The position numbers and the translations under genes were made by a program. The notes beneath the pieces are model-generated. The model had not been told where the DNA came from. It saw only the letters and a list, made by a program, of their open reading frames with translations, and did no database searches. From the NCBI GenBank assembly GCA_021229015.1, contig CM037783.1, positions 9,495,324 to 9,559,323 on the forward strand: a stretch of DNA of 64,000 bases, in the 5' to 3' direction. Positions 49,687 through 61,329 of the stretch are shown piece by piece. The stretch's first letter is position 1, and every line of letters starts with the position of its first letter. Source of the DNA: Solen grandis. Lineage: Eukaryota > Mollusca > Bivalvia > Adapedonta > Solenidae.

Positions 49687-49975
49687 TTTGTTTATTTGGT
49701 TTAACGTCCCACTGACAGAGTTTTAGTCAAATGGAAACTATGTCTACTTGAGACAGCCGCAATGCAGTGTCATGCCATAGACATGAAGCAGAATATCAAC
49801 ATTATCCTGACATTGGGCCAATCAGTCCTAGAACTACCCTTATATGCTGTGCACCAAGCAAGGGAGCTAAACTAGTACCATTTTTTAAGACTGTGGTATG
49901 TCACGGCCTGGGATCAAACCCACAACCTTAGGACATTTTAATCACTCTGAAACTGCAACCAGCTAGATCAATATT
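49687..49975 (-). mobile_element. SINE, intact family member
   Basis: gtttgtttatttggtttaac, aactatgtctacttgagac, tatgctgtgcaccaagcaag, then gggatcaaacccacaacc near the head. Useful as an uninterrupted reference for 33241/39570. Confidence 0.7.
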
Positions 49976-52900
49976 ACTTAATACATGTATAAAGTATTTC
50001 TGCCTTACTATTTTTTTTTTTTCTTTATAATAGTTTAAGTCTGATTAATGGTTTAACAGTGTCACTGACATTATCTCTCAAACTTTAATAAGCATACATG
50101 TAGCAAGTGGTGCAAAAATACCAATTTATTTCATGTACAGTATCCTACTTTTACTTTCAAAGTTTTATTGTTCATCTGTATTATGTGACATTCAGAGTTA
50201 TAATATACCCATGCATTCAGACATAGTAAAAGTCAATTATCAACACACTACCAGTATCACTGAAGGTGATTAATGCCCCCACACCATTCCTTATACCGGT
50301 ATTTATTTAATGTGATGGTATGACCAGACACTCCAAGTGCGATTCCTGTAAAGCCCCTACTCCTGTGAATTGGGTTAAAAATCAAGAGTTTCATATAACT
50401 GAAAATCACATAAACAGTAAACTCTTCTAATCAACTGTTCTGTATGCACATGCACAAATAACTTTCATAAATATCTACATAGATTCAGGTATCATTTTCT
50501 GAAAAAATAAATTCCTCATTACTTTCAACTGAACTACCAGTATCAAAAAAACCTAAAATTTGTCATGCTTTCACGTTAATATGATTTATAAACAGAATGT
50601 ATCAATAACCTATAGTCAGTCCTAGACTCCTACTAAGCACTCAACAATTACTTACCTTTAGTGCTGTTAGTAGATCTTTCATATGAGTAAAACCTTCTGT
50701 TGTCGCAGTTTCCCTGACTTTACAAAGTTTCAGATAAACCTAAAGTGACCTTTTACACAGAAACCTTACAACGAGCCTACTACATAAACCTTATTTGGAT
50801 GTGTATTCAATGTACATCTATGAATGAAATAGATTATAACCAATGGGAGGCCAAGATAGAGTCATGTGACTCCACTTAACCTCAAAGTCAACCAATCAGA
50901 GTAACCAAGTCACACTACACCTTGTATATTCCATGAATACTTCTTCTGGGAAGTGGAAGTATCCTAAGCCCTAATGTATATGTATCATTTTACCAATATG
51001 GCTGAACTCTATTCAGAAATTCACCTGTGATAACACAGGTGGGTGTTTGTTTTAGGGGATGTGAGCTAGCTGCAGCTTTAATCCCCTTTTCCAACCAGAG
51101 CTGAAGATAAAACTGTGTCAGTTTTTTATACTGACAATCTGACAATATAACTGTCTGTATAAATACCAGTAATTAAGCATATGAACATATTGATTATAAT
51201 ATACATATATAATTTCACTTTGACCAGAATTTCAATTATTTATAAATATGGTTGGTCATTTTTTTTCTTTCTTTTTTTTTGTTGTTGTTGTTTTTGGAGG
51301 GGGGTATTGGAGGGGTTATACAGTAAATGCTTCATTTATAAGATTAACATCATGTTTTGAACGAGTTTTGTTTATGTGGTAATGTAAAAGTTATGACACA
51401 ATGATATCCAACCTATATCACTTTACATTTCTTTAAACAATCTTGCTCAGACTACCGATCACAACAAGGAACTTTAATATATTGCAAAACTAATAAAAAC
51501 TTTAAAAACCAAAAACTAAACCAAAGTGAAACTTACAGTTTAAAAAAAAATCAAAGTTGTGTGGGTGTGGGGGGCTTATTATATTATTACCATTTATGGT
51601 TAAACATTTGAAAAAATATCGAGGAGAAACAATGGCAGATACATATTTGATTACCACATTAATTACAGGAAGTATGGAGTATCCTTAAATGTATTTACTA
51701 TTATCTCTGTGTTGACTTGAGAATCAGTGACTTCAGATATATGCTCCAGGAAACATCATATCGAGTGGTCAAATGAAGAGTGTGAGAAAGATCAGGAGAA
51801 GCTTGATTTTCATGTATGATAATGGAATAAGGGAAAGTCAGTACGTCATTAGGTCAGTTTTACAGTTTAGATAAAACTTGTCTATTTTACATTAATTGGG
51901 AAAGCATTTCTAGGAAGGTCATGAAAAATCTTTGACCCCATTATGGTTCAAACCCACAATTTAACACCAACCATATAATCTTAATTGGACTGTCTTTTCT
52001 TAACTTTGGTATGTGCTATTTGATGTTTATGTGTTTTTTTGCTGAAAATTTATAAACTGTATAGCATACAATGCAGACCAAGATCAGATTGCATGGATGT
52101 ACAGGCTGATCTTGGTCTGCAATGGTCGCAACAGACAGTAACATGTATCCACAGCAGTGTAATGGTTAAAAATATTTTGTATATATTTATACATTTTAAT
52201 ACCTCCATGACTATAGTTTTACGTGGAGGGTTAATACTTGAGTTAGCTTGGTCTCTGGTGATACATATTGATACGTATAACATGAATATCCTGACAAAAC
52301 TCAGGAAAGGTCAATTTACTGACATAGATCATTTTCAGGATGTTGGTTTAAGAAAATAAAATAGAGGCCATGTATTATGATGAAGCAATTTCTAATACTT
52401 TAACTAACTTGCATTTGTTAGTTAGTGTATGACATTTTGAACATGTTTTTTTTTTTGGGGGGGGGGGGGGTTGGAGGGGGGGAGGGGTCTGTCAAAAGAT
52501 TTTAAGAGACTTTATCATATAGATTAGTTGCTTATGTTTTTTAGTGTATATGAATTCTCGAGATTTTGAGATTCACATCACCACAATGCTATAAGGAAGA
52601 ATAAAAGATAGATTTTGTAGAGACCCAGCATTATGAACAAAATGTATCCAGGGGTGAGAGCAAAACAAGGCTAAATGCTTATATAAATATATGCACTTAA
52701 CCTCGCTTCTCTCTCACCACTCTGTATGCAATATGGTATTTAGCTTATTTTTAATGGAAGACTATCCTGTATGTGAGTGTGTGTGTGTGGGGGGGGGATT
52801 TTATTGTTTTGAGCTTTAAATAAATAACAATACTGTAGAAAAATCAAAGAAATTCTGTGTCACAGTGAAGGATCCTGATTCATTCAAGCAGAAATAAATT

Positions 52901-55543
52901 TTGCCATTTCACTCCCCCTTCTTTGCTGGAGGACAGTGAGGGAACTCCAGTAGTGACTCACTCTTAAATGATTAAGTGGGGGTCGTTGACCCACTGTATT
53001 GTCTGGACAAGTGATTCTGATAGCCACTGATTTAATGATTGACACTTGTATCATCTGATGTCTGTCCCACTGTAAAGTCATTATTTACCATAATATAAGC
53101 CTGTGGCTCTTGATTGATTGTTGTTTTTTTTAGTTTACCTTCGCTGCGACAGTATTTCAGTCATATAACGACGTCCAGCTAATTACAGGTGGAGGAAGAC
53201 CCCAAATGCACTGAGGCATCCGGGTAGAACAACCGACCTACCGCAAGCCAGCTGGAATGCTTCCTCACATGAAAATTCGAATTTACTGTTTTAACTCTTT
53301 TCTTCAAATTAACTCATTTGTCACATCATCAAAAAGAAAAGACCAAGAATAGGCAGCTCCTTCTAAATAGTAAAAAAAAAAAGATCTACAAAAGCACTGT
53401 TTAGTAACAACCTCCTTGCAAACATCTAACAATAACAACATTAAATCATATACTAGTATGAGCTAAATATATTCATGATGATTTTAACACAATAAAGATA
53501 CACCAATCTGAAAACTTTTCAATGCTTCATTCAATCTTGAAAGAAGTCCAAAGACAAGCAGCCTCATTATTTCGCTTGCGTCATCAGAATGCTAAAGGAC
53601 TTAATCTACCAAGCCTAAAAAACAGCCGTAAATGTGTGTCTAACTTTCCTCTATTTAAAGTGAATAACAGACAAGTTCTAGCCTACCCATCCCTGATTAT
53701 TTTAAACACATAAACAGGAGGAACATATTGACCCTAAACACGTATTCTGGTCACTTGATTTTACCTAGTTACTTAAAAAACTTACTTTCAGGATCAATCA
53801 GATTCATGTTTATCAAAGATACAAAGAATTCTTAAGTTTTAAAACAGATTACAATTAAAACCAAACAAACCAACCTCCTAAAGGCCTTAATTCTCAGGGG
53901 ATAAACTTTCATTTAAAAAATTATGGAAGAGAGCCATGAGGTGACCATTTTACCCAATGTAATTTAATTCTGACCATTGGTTTCATAAAAAGAATTTTGA
54001 AATTTTTTATATAGAGCATAATGTTATCTGGAAACCTGCAGATCCATTGGGCAGGAATTTTGGGGAAATTTTGAGAGATTTCCTCTTTTTTCAATGAAAT
54101 AATATTACTGTTATCTAATAAATGAGAAGAAATCACATCTTAAAATGTAATTTTAATAATCATATCACTGGACAGACAATTTGTCACTTTCTTTGGCCAT
54201 GTTTTACCTTGTGACTGACTAATTTACTTCGTTTTTGCAGTGTTAGAGGGCCATGAGGTGACCATTTGTGCCAAATGAAATAAAATCCTTACTTATGCTT
54301 TTGAATTCAGAAGTTTTTTCGAAGTTTTCAACAACAAAAATCTGTTGGTTGCCATGGCAACCAGAGTTTTGCCAGAGCTCAAAGCTTATTCATAAACTTG
54401 AGCATTACTAGAAAACAATAATTCCAAAATATAACTTGAAATAAGATGAAATAACACCAACAGTGCTCATCTGATTACTACAATACTCTGTCCGTATTGT
54501 TGTCCATTCCATTTGACATTGAAAGGCTCAACTGGAATGCATGAGCCTTCCTTTCGGATGTTTTGGAACTCAAAAAGATATCAATGGAATGTTGACGGTT
54601 CAAATGGGGTGCTATGTTTGAAGTGTTGCCTCAAACTAACGTAAAACAAAATACAGATTTTACATGTAACATGTGTCTGAGACTGAATCTGTTCACCTAC
54701 ACCCTAAGTATTTTCAAACCGCTGACCCAATTAACAAGATTGATAGTTAGACTTTTAGAGGTATTGTTTTAGTAAGCCATCTTTAAACAACCGATAAATG
54801 ACAGCCCCACGCGGTCCCAATATATAGTATTGAAATAAGTGAATTAAAGTTATTAAACTGAAACTAGTAGCAATGTTGTAAAATTTGGCAAATAAAATGA
54901 ATTTATTGCTGATCTATCACAAAAACATGCAATAAAGCATACAATGTTTAATGATAAAAAGATCGTACATTGGGTGCATGTGTCTGCTTGATGCTTACAC
55001 CTCGACAAAAAAAAAGAAAAAAAAAAAAGAAACAAAGTGGAAAAATGAACAAGTATTAGCCCATATATGGTATTTGACCATATTTAGTTCTTTTCTTGGA
55101 AGCATGAAAGAATATGGGGTCGAATGCACTCAAGTACCTCATAAAATGATTTTTCATTAGGTTAAAATGATTACGACAATCTCTGATAATTCCTTGGTTT
55201 AGCATATATTTATAATTAACATCTGGTTAACTGTTAACGCCATTCAGTAAGAAATATTAGCACTATCATTATAATTTACTTTGGGAAAAAACTTACTTGC
55301 CAAAAGCTGCTATTACGCAGCGGTCTAACTTAGCGGCGCATTTGACTTGCATCGGTCAGGTTTTTCAGCAAGCATTTGAACCAAAAGGGTACATTCGTGG
55401 GGTCATATTAGTCAACCAGCTCAAAACTGGTTCAATCAAATACAGTCTTCTTCTTCTTCCGTTTACTGCCCACATTCAACATATTGAATATACTGGCAAG
55501 AACGTGCATGGTTAAAAACAGGGTAAAAACAATGATTAGGGAT
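49976..55543. other. No gene; scattered repeats
   Basis: No supported CDS. A strong donor (ACTAAAG then GTAAGTAATTG) on the minus strand at 50656, with ccaatcag 240 bp upstream, could end a non-coding first exon. Also seen: a 15-bp-arm hairpin at 52073-52120 (gcagaccaagatcag and its complement), G-rich runs near 52459-52488, and a 24860-type repeat at 53120-53285. Confidence 0.55.
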
Positions 55544-56196
55544 TTAGTATGTGAGTGATGACACTCGAGTTTTGAATATCTCAAGTGACTCAGATGAGGC
55601 TATATCCATCAGCAGTTTGTTCCAGTCTTTGGTGGTGTTTACAAAAAATGACAATCTTTCATAGCGGTTTGTTGTGCGTAAGCATGGCTGTTTACTATGT
55701 ATTGAATGTCTATTTGGCTTTTAAAAATAATTTTCTTTTTTAATCGCGACCATGTTGTTAACTATTTTATAACACATTATAAGCCTAGCTTTTTTTCGTC
55801 TGGTTTGGAGACTTTTCCATCCTAATTCTTGTAACATTTCACTTACGCTTGAGCGATTCCTGTGACGGCTTGTAACGTACCTTGCGGCTCTTCTTTGTAC
55901 TCTTTCGATTTTGTCAATTTGGTTTTGGTTATATGGATCCCATACAGTTGTTGCATATTCTAATTGGGGTCTGACTAAAGTTTTATATGCTTGTTCTTTG
56001 ATAGATTTGGAGTTAATTCGTAAATTTCTGTGCAGGAATCCTAGGCTTCGACTGGCTTTGCTTGTTATGTTCTGGATATGTTCACTCCAGTCTAGATCTT
56101 TCGTGATTGTGCATCCAAGGTATTCTGTTGATGTTTCGTGTTTAAGTGTATGTCCATGAAGATTGTAATACCATTTTATTGGGTGTTTAATTCATA
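55544..56196 (-). pseudogene. Non-LTR retrotransposon reverse transcriptase, C-terminal fragment
   Basis: The minus strand encodes about 215 codons that read like the end of a jockey/CR1-type reverse transcriptase: STEYLGCTITKDLDWSEHI, KASRSLGFLHRNLRI, RPQLEYATTVWDP, IERVQRRAARYV, MLQELGWKSL, and near the end TTKDWNKLLMDIASSESLEI. A stop codon lies within it near 55727 (after KENYF) and the 5' part is absent. A 5'-truncated, decayed LINE copy. Confidence 0.85.
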
Positions 56197-57985
56197 CTTC
56201 TACTCAGGGGTTTAGAAGATGTCTTTTAAAGTTAATTATTGATGACGGACAACAACAGAAGATGGACTTCACTCAATAGACAAAAACAAAACAGACACAG
56301 AGTGATCAGAATATAACTCACCTTGAGCATGTTGCACTCTGGCAAGCTAAAAAAATAATTTGTTTATAAATATTAATAAAATAAAAAAAAAAGATCTATA
56401 AAAGAAATATATGCTTTGAAAATATTAAATGTAAGAATGACCTCTAGAGAATAACTGACAGCTCTCCAGGTCTGTGACAAACCCTACTCTGGCTGCTATT
56501 TACAGGTGCTGGTTTCCATTTAGTAATTACACGCCATTTGTCTCTGCAACTTTCATAAGCATGACGGCTATGTCATTCTGAGCAGCTCGATTTTCATTGC
56601 CTCCAAGCTAATATTGTACATGATAAAAAACTTACCGAATATAAAGTTTGCAATTAAGTTGCCTTGAACTGTCAGGAAAGTTTTCTGGCGAAAATCTGTT
56701 CATGTTTTCAACAGGGTTTGTTGTTGTTGTTATTTCAAACCCGGAAGTTGAATCATCACAAAAGAGTGTAATATGCGGGACATCCTAAAGATCGGTGTCC
56801 ATTTTTAGGAAACCAGCTCTTTCATTTAACTATCGTCGGAGGTCCTAACTGCGTCCCTGTCCTAACTCCGCCACCTTTCTTTTTTATATCGTAGTCTCGC
56901 TAGTTTTTTTTTGTTTGCGACTGTGAGATTTTTTTTAAATATGTTTCTGTAAATAAACTCAGGTGATTTTTGTACGAAATTTTGATTCAAATAGATAAAT
57001 ATTGCAAATTTTATCTCGCACCACTCTCAGGCTCGGATCCGGGGGGGGGGGGGGGCAGGGCGAGGGCCCTGCCCCCCCCCCCCCCCCCCCCCCCCAGCTG
57101 CCCCGGTCATACATTTTTCTAGGGTATAAAATCCCTTGATTACATCATAGTAGTGTTGTCAAGAGGAAATCCCCATCGTATGCCCCCGTACTGAACCACC
57201 CGCATAACCACCTGACCAGCCAGACTCCTATTGTCTTAAGGCCCCCTGCTGTTAATGTGTAGGTAATCCGAATCGGCAGTCATCCATGACTGTGTGATAA
57301 GCGTGTGTTTAGGGTACTGCGGGTCACACGTTCACTGATTGAGAGAAATTTACATGTCGTCTGCCGAGCGAAAAATATGCAATTACCAAAGTTTGTATCA
57401 GTTAAAACTATAAGTTGCGAAGGTAGCGCTATGGCTCCGTTTACTTTTGCGCAAAAGTAAACCGTTCGGAGGAAATCATCCGGGCGTGGAATGAAATGGT
57501 CGGAGTAGAATAGCTGTGGGCAGTACACGGATGCGCAAGGTCGCTCGGCGGAAATGTCCGAAGCTGATTCGTAAATATTCGGTAAAGTGTACAGGTAAAA
57601 GTCGGTACAATAAGTAGAATTTATCACTCTAGTACTGTTGACTATGGGTTAAAAAATCGATAGAACGGGACATACAGCATTTTCGCATGACACATCTGGC
57701 AAGGTGTGTATTTGGTTCGCATATTTATTTTAGCCCAGTTCTGCATCTTCCATACATTTTATGGAGGGATTTTTTTTCTAATGTCTGACAGTTTAAGTTG
57801 ATTTTTTAAAAGTTTGATAGTGTTTTAGCACGAACAGGCATATAGTTAATTGATGAAAGTGAAACAGTTTAATAACTGCTGGAACCACTGACATCCTCAG
57901 TTGACAGCCACCCGTCATAGAAGTGTTTCGGCCCTTTAATCTCAAAACACTTCTCCTGGTGGTGGGCCCCAGGGTTGATCAATCC
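56197..57985. other. Mixed sequence with candidate splice sites and a GC-rich stretch
   Basis: On the minus strand a 25-bp segment (56322-56346) lies between TTATTTTTTTAG and GTGAGTTATA, and another donor (ATTCG then GTAAGTTTTT) ends at 56636. These could be leader exons of the kinase gene or of another transcript. 57041-57095 has G15 and C24 around a cagggcgagggccctg hairpin. 57280-57627 has a 115-codon minus-strand open frame I do not recognise. 57439-57462 is a perfect 24-bp palindrome. Confidence 0.5.
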
Positions 57986-58326
57986 CTACATGTCAGTAGT
58001 TGGTTTCCAGCTCCTCTCATCTTTCCTCAGCCATAGCCAGCGTGACGCTCTTTCTGCCGCCTGGCCTAGCCTGTTCACTGCTGATTTCCTCCGATTTCCC
58101 TTTAACCCAACGGCAGTAAAGAATCTCCATAGGGACTTCGCAGCAAATCCCCTGGCACCCACTTCCACAGGGAATAGCGAAGTACGCCATCCCCTTTCCC
58201 TACACTGCTTAGTTAAGTCTTCATACTTGACAGTCTTTCTCTCAAAAGCCTCTTCGCATCGTGTTTCCCAAGGGACAGTCAGTTCTATTAACGCAAGGCA
58301 TTTTCTCTTCGGAGACCACAGAACTA
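57986..58326 (-). pseudogene. Retrotransposon reverse-transcriptase C-terminal fragment, cut by the gap
   Basis: Open from the gap edge to a TAG at 57986-57988 (about 113 codons). Recognisable pieces: VLWSPKRKCLALIELTVPWE, AFERKTVKYEDL, FPVEVGARGF, QAAERASRWLWLRKDERSW. This combination is typical of the end of reverse-transcriptase polyproteins of non-LTR elements in fish and invertebrates. The rest of the element is missing. An apparent plus-strand reading frame through here is antisense and not real. Confidence 0.8.
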
Positions 58327-58426
58327 NNNNNNNNNNNNNNNNNNNNNNNNNNNNNNNNNNNNNNNNNNNNNNNNNNNNNNNNNNNNNNNNNNNNNNNNNN
58401 NNNNNNNNNNNNNNNNNNNNNNNNNN
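58327..58426. other. Assembly gap of 100 N
   Basis: Separates the reverse-transcriptase fragment from the polymerase gene; the 5' end of the latter is lost here. Confidence 0.98.
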
Positions 58427-58427
58427 A

Positions 58428-60125
58428 TGTTATAATCCATCATTCCAATTTAAATGTTCGGGATGCGATGAAAAGTTCGATTCTACATCAACACTGTTTG
58501 CGCATGAAAAAGCTACAGGTCACAATTCTCCGACAGGTAGTGGAGCACTGTCTTCATCGTCAACCACAACGAATAAGAATGAAAAACAAAATAAAAATGA
58601 AGAATGTTCTAAAAAAGTTAAGTGTTCGTTGTGTAAAGGCGTTTTTCAGAATAGAAAGGAGCTCTACAGACACAGGGTAGTGGAACATACGCAAAAAGAT
58701 ATCAAGAATCTTCAACCAATACCATGGACGGAAAGGGCTGTGTGGGAAGACGAAGATGGAAATGTTAACGAAGATTTGAAACAGACTTACGAAGTTCACA
58801 AACATTTGATTTTACGTTCAAATCCGGTGAACAAGGGTGAAATCAAATCTTATTTTAACTTTCCACTACACGAACAGTTTTCCTTAGACGAACTGATGAC
58901 TCACATTCAACGTATATACGATAATGAACGTTACAGTTTTAAAATCAACTTGAGTTTTGGAATTATTTTACAGCATGTTCACACTGGCGAATTCCGTTAT
59001 TTTGTACCGTATTATAATATGAATATTTTTGATCACCCTTTACTAATAAATAACAGAAATGATTTGGAAAAATTAAGAGAAGAATTAAGTCGAATCGATA
59101 TTCCTGCATATATTTTAAAACAGAGGCAAAATACTGCGTGGAAACCGCGCTGTATAACTAACGTAGCAATAGAAATTTATAGAACAAGTTTTCCGTTAGG
59201 ACACACTATTTCACTCCCAGGTTACATAACACGCAGTAAAAGTATTATAAATTTCGAAAAAAATCCTAAAAGTGGAAAACCGTATAATGACTCTCTTTGT
59301 TTTTTCAGATGTTTAGCCTACCATACAAAACGCGAACAATTGGTTGAGAGGTTATGCAAAGAGTTGTTTTCAAAATGGAAAGTATATGTCTGTAAACAAA
59401 ACCTAAAATCGTGCAATGTTACACTGGAAAGTATACCGGATCTTGAAAAATGTTTCAACATTAACATACACATTTATACGTTAACAGAAAACGATGCAGC
59501 GATCGTTAAATATAAATCACGTGAGGCTATTGTTACTGCAGATGGGCGAAAAAACGTAATGTTTTTAAACTTGCACGACCAACATTTGAGTTACATAACA
59601 AACTTTAAAGCCTATAGCAAGAAGTATCAATGTAGAAATTGTTCAAAATTATTCAAATTGCACTTTAAATGTTCCGTTCATGAGAAAACTTGTAAAAATA
59701 AAACGAAACTTAAGCTTCCTGGAGGGTATTTTAGTTTACCTAAATCCGTATTTGATAAACTCGAAGAATATGGCATTTCCGTAGATAAAAATGACAGAGA
59801 ATATCCATTTTTTATAACATATGACTTTGAAAGTATATTAATTAAAGATGATAATATTATTGACTTAAAAAAGTGGCACACGACGCACAAACCCGTGTCT
59901 GTTAGCGTCTGCAGTAATGTTGAAGGTTTCGAACAACCCCGATTTATTTTAGATGAAAACCTCGATTCATTATTAGAACAAATGTTAAATTACATGCAAG
60001 AGATAAGTAATCAAGCCTATAAGCTAGCGAAAAGTAAATGGGGTATGGTATTTTCTAAATTAAATGAATTAGAAGATAAATGGGGATCGCAAAAAGACGT
60101 AGTCGAAAAAAAAATATCTATCTGA
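58428..60125 (+). CDS. Polymerase piece 1: zinc fingers, protease-like segment, exonuclease motif I
   Basis: Open from the gap to a TGA after KKISI. Finger 1 is FKCSGCDEKF...H...H (58455 onward); finger 2 is VKCSLCKGVF...H...H (58622 onward). A segment from NDSLCFFRCLAYH (59288) to HLSYITNF (59580) has the spaced Cys and His of OTU-like cysteine proteases, but this is only a resemblance. A C2HC finger YQCRNC follows at 59626. Motif I, DFES, is at 59823, embedded in FITYDFESIL. The reading frame ends at a run of nine A. The true start codon is lost in the gap. Confidence 0.75.
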   Translation, partial: CYNPSFQFKCSGCDEKFDSTSTLFAHEKATGHNSPTGSGALSSSSTTTNKNEKQNKNEECSKKVKCSLCKGVFQNRKELYRHRVVEHTQKDIKNLQPIPWTERAVWEDEDGNVNEDLKQTYEVHKHLILRSNPVNKGEIKSYFNFPLHEQFSLDELMTHIQRIYDNERYSFKINLSFGIILQHVHTGEFRYFVPYYNMNIFDHPLLINNRNDLEKLREELSRIDIPAYILKQRQNTAWKPRCITNVAIEIYRTSFPLGHTISLPGYITRSKSIINFEKNPKSGKPYNDSLCFFRCLAYHTKREQLVERLCKELFSKWKVYVCKQNLKSCNVTLESIPDLEKCFNINIHIYTLTENDAAIVKYKSREAIVTADGRKNVMFLNLHDQHLSYITNFKAYSKKYQCRNCSKLFKLHFKCSVHEKTCKNKTKLKLPGGYFSLPKSVFDKLEEYGISVDKNDREYPFFITYDFESILIKDDNIIDLKKWHTTHKPVSVSVCSNVEGFEQPRFILDENLDSLLEQMLNYMQEISNQAYKLAKSKWGMVFSKLNELEDKWGSQKDVVEKKISI

Positions 60126-60540
60126 TGATGAAGATGATGATTATGATGGTGAAGTGATGGAAACTAACGAATGCGAGCCACCGTCGGCAGAATTTTTGGA
60201 AGCAATAAGTAAAGAAAATGTTTGGTACCAGTTTTTAGAAAATATTGAATCTACAGGAAAAGTTCAGTCAAAATATAATGATTGGAACAGTAATACCAGC
60301 ATCCGAAACGGTAGACGAAGTACTAGTCCTAGTAGTAGTAGCAGCAGCAGTAATGATGATGATGATGATGATTTTCTTCGTTTTCGTCCACTGAAATCAA
60401 AGCATATCAAGGGGGATGTTATCGATGATCATAATAGTTTATATTTGGACAGTAGAAGTAGTAGTAGTAGCACCAGCAACAGTGATGATGATGATGAAGA
60501 TTTCCTTCGTTTTCGTCCACTGAAATCAAAGCGAATGTAG
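60115..60540 (+). CDS. Polymerase piece 2: Asp/Ser-rich linker
   Basis: After the A9 run, reading in the next frame continues with an acidic stretch, then NECEPPSAEFLEAISKENVW. Two Ser-run/Asp-run blocks follow, each closed by FLRFRPLKSK. The two blocks are a tandem duplication of about 130 bp. It ends in TAG at 60538-60540, where the sequence departs from the first copy of the block. Compared with the known spacing of exonuclease motifs I and II, this linker looks like an expansion. Confidence 0.55.
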   Translation, partial: YLSDDEDDDYDGEVMETNECEPPSAEFLEAISKENVWYQFLENIESTGKVQSKYNDWNSNTSIRNGRRSTSPSSSSSSSNDDDDDDFLRFRPLKSKHIKGDVIDDHNSLYLDSRSSSSSTSNSDDDDEDFLRFRPLKSKRM

Positions 60541-60545
60541 CCGAT

Positions 60546-61325
60546 GATCATAATAGTTTATACATGAACAGCAGTAGTACTAGCAGAAGTAGTAGCAGCA
60601 GTAACAGAGATGATGATGATAATGATGATGATGATGATGATGATGATGTTGAATGTGTTAATGTATCGGATTCTGGCTCGACTATGATGATAAGTCAACT
60701 TAAGAAATTAAGAAACGATTTCGAAGAGTTTTGTCAACAAATACCTTGCTTAGGTTTTAATTCAGCAAAATATGACCTTAACTTGATTAAAGAAAAACTT
60801 GCCAAGCATTTAAATTTACATTTAAAAAACAATGGGAAAAAGTTCGTGGTAAAGAAAAACAACGCTTACACTTGCATAACAAATAAACATTTTCGTTTTC
60901 TAGATATGCTGTCTTATCTCCCGCCCGGCACCTCTTACGATAAATTTTTACAAACGTTCAAAATTAAAACTCGAAAGTCATTTTTTCCGTACGAATATTT
61001 TTCTAGCATGGATGTTCTGTCAGAAACTCGCCTCCCACCAAAAGAAGCGTTTTTTTCAAAATTGAAACAAAAAAATATTCTAGAAAACGAATTGTTTGTA
61101 TCATATTCGAGTTTAATAACCCAGGGAAAGACAAAGCAGCAAGCGTATGACATACTTGGAATAAAACCCGACGAAAATGAACCAACTTCGTCTGTTGATA
61201 CCAGATATGAAGAGTTGCAAAAGTTGTGGGAGACGGAAAACTTCTCGTCAATGAAAGATTATTTGCGATACTACAATAATTTAGACGCATTTCCATTTGT
61301 TCTCGCAGTTAAAGCGTTTTTTTAA
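60546..61325 (+). CDS. Polymerase piece 3: exonuclease motifs II and III
   Basis: Same frame as piece 1. It starts with a third, partial Ser/Asp block, then CLGFNSAKYDLNLI (motif II) and, near the end, RYYNNLDAFPFVLA (motif III, Y-x3-D). Between them are KHFRFLDMLSYLPPGTSYDK, typical of this family's exonuclease region. It ends at TAA (61323-61325), at the left edge of the repeat insertion. Confidence 0.7.
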   Translation, partial: DHNSLYMNSSSTSRSSSSSNRDDDDNDDDDDDDDVECVNVSDSGSTMMISQLKKLRNDFEEFCQQIPCLGFNSAKYDLNLIKEKLAKHLNLHLKNNGKKFVVKKNNAYTCITNKHFRFLDMLSYLPPGTSYDKFLQTFKIKTRKSFFPYEYFSSMDVLSETRLPPKEAFFSKLKQKNILENELFVSYSSLITQGKTKQQAYDILGIKPDENEPTSSVDTRYEELQKLWETENFSSMKDYLRYYNNLDAFPFVLAVKAFF

Positions 61326-61329
61326 AATA

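Noticed and set aside
57280..57627. A 115-codon minus-strand gene
   Set aside because: No recognisable domain, no splice support and amino-acid use without pattern. Kept only as part of the region description.
57975..58326. A plus-strand open frame that appears to extend the polymerase N-terminus across the gap
   Set aside because: It is antisense to a clear reverse-transcriptase fragment on the minus strand and is joined to the polymerase only through 100 N.
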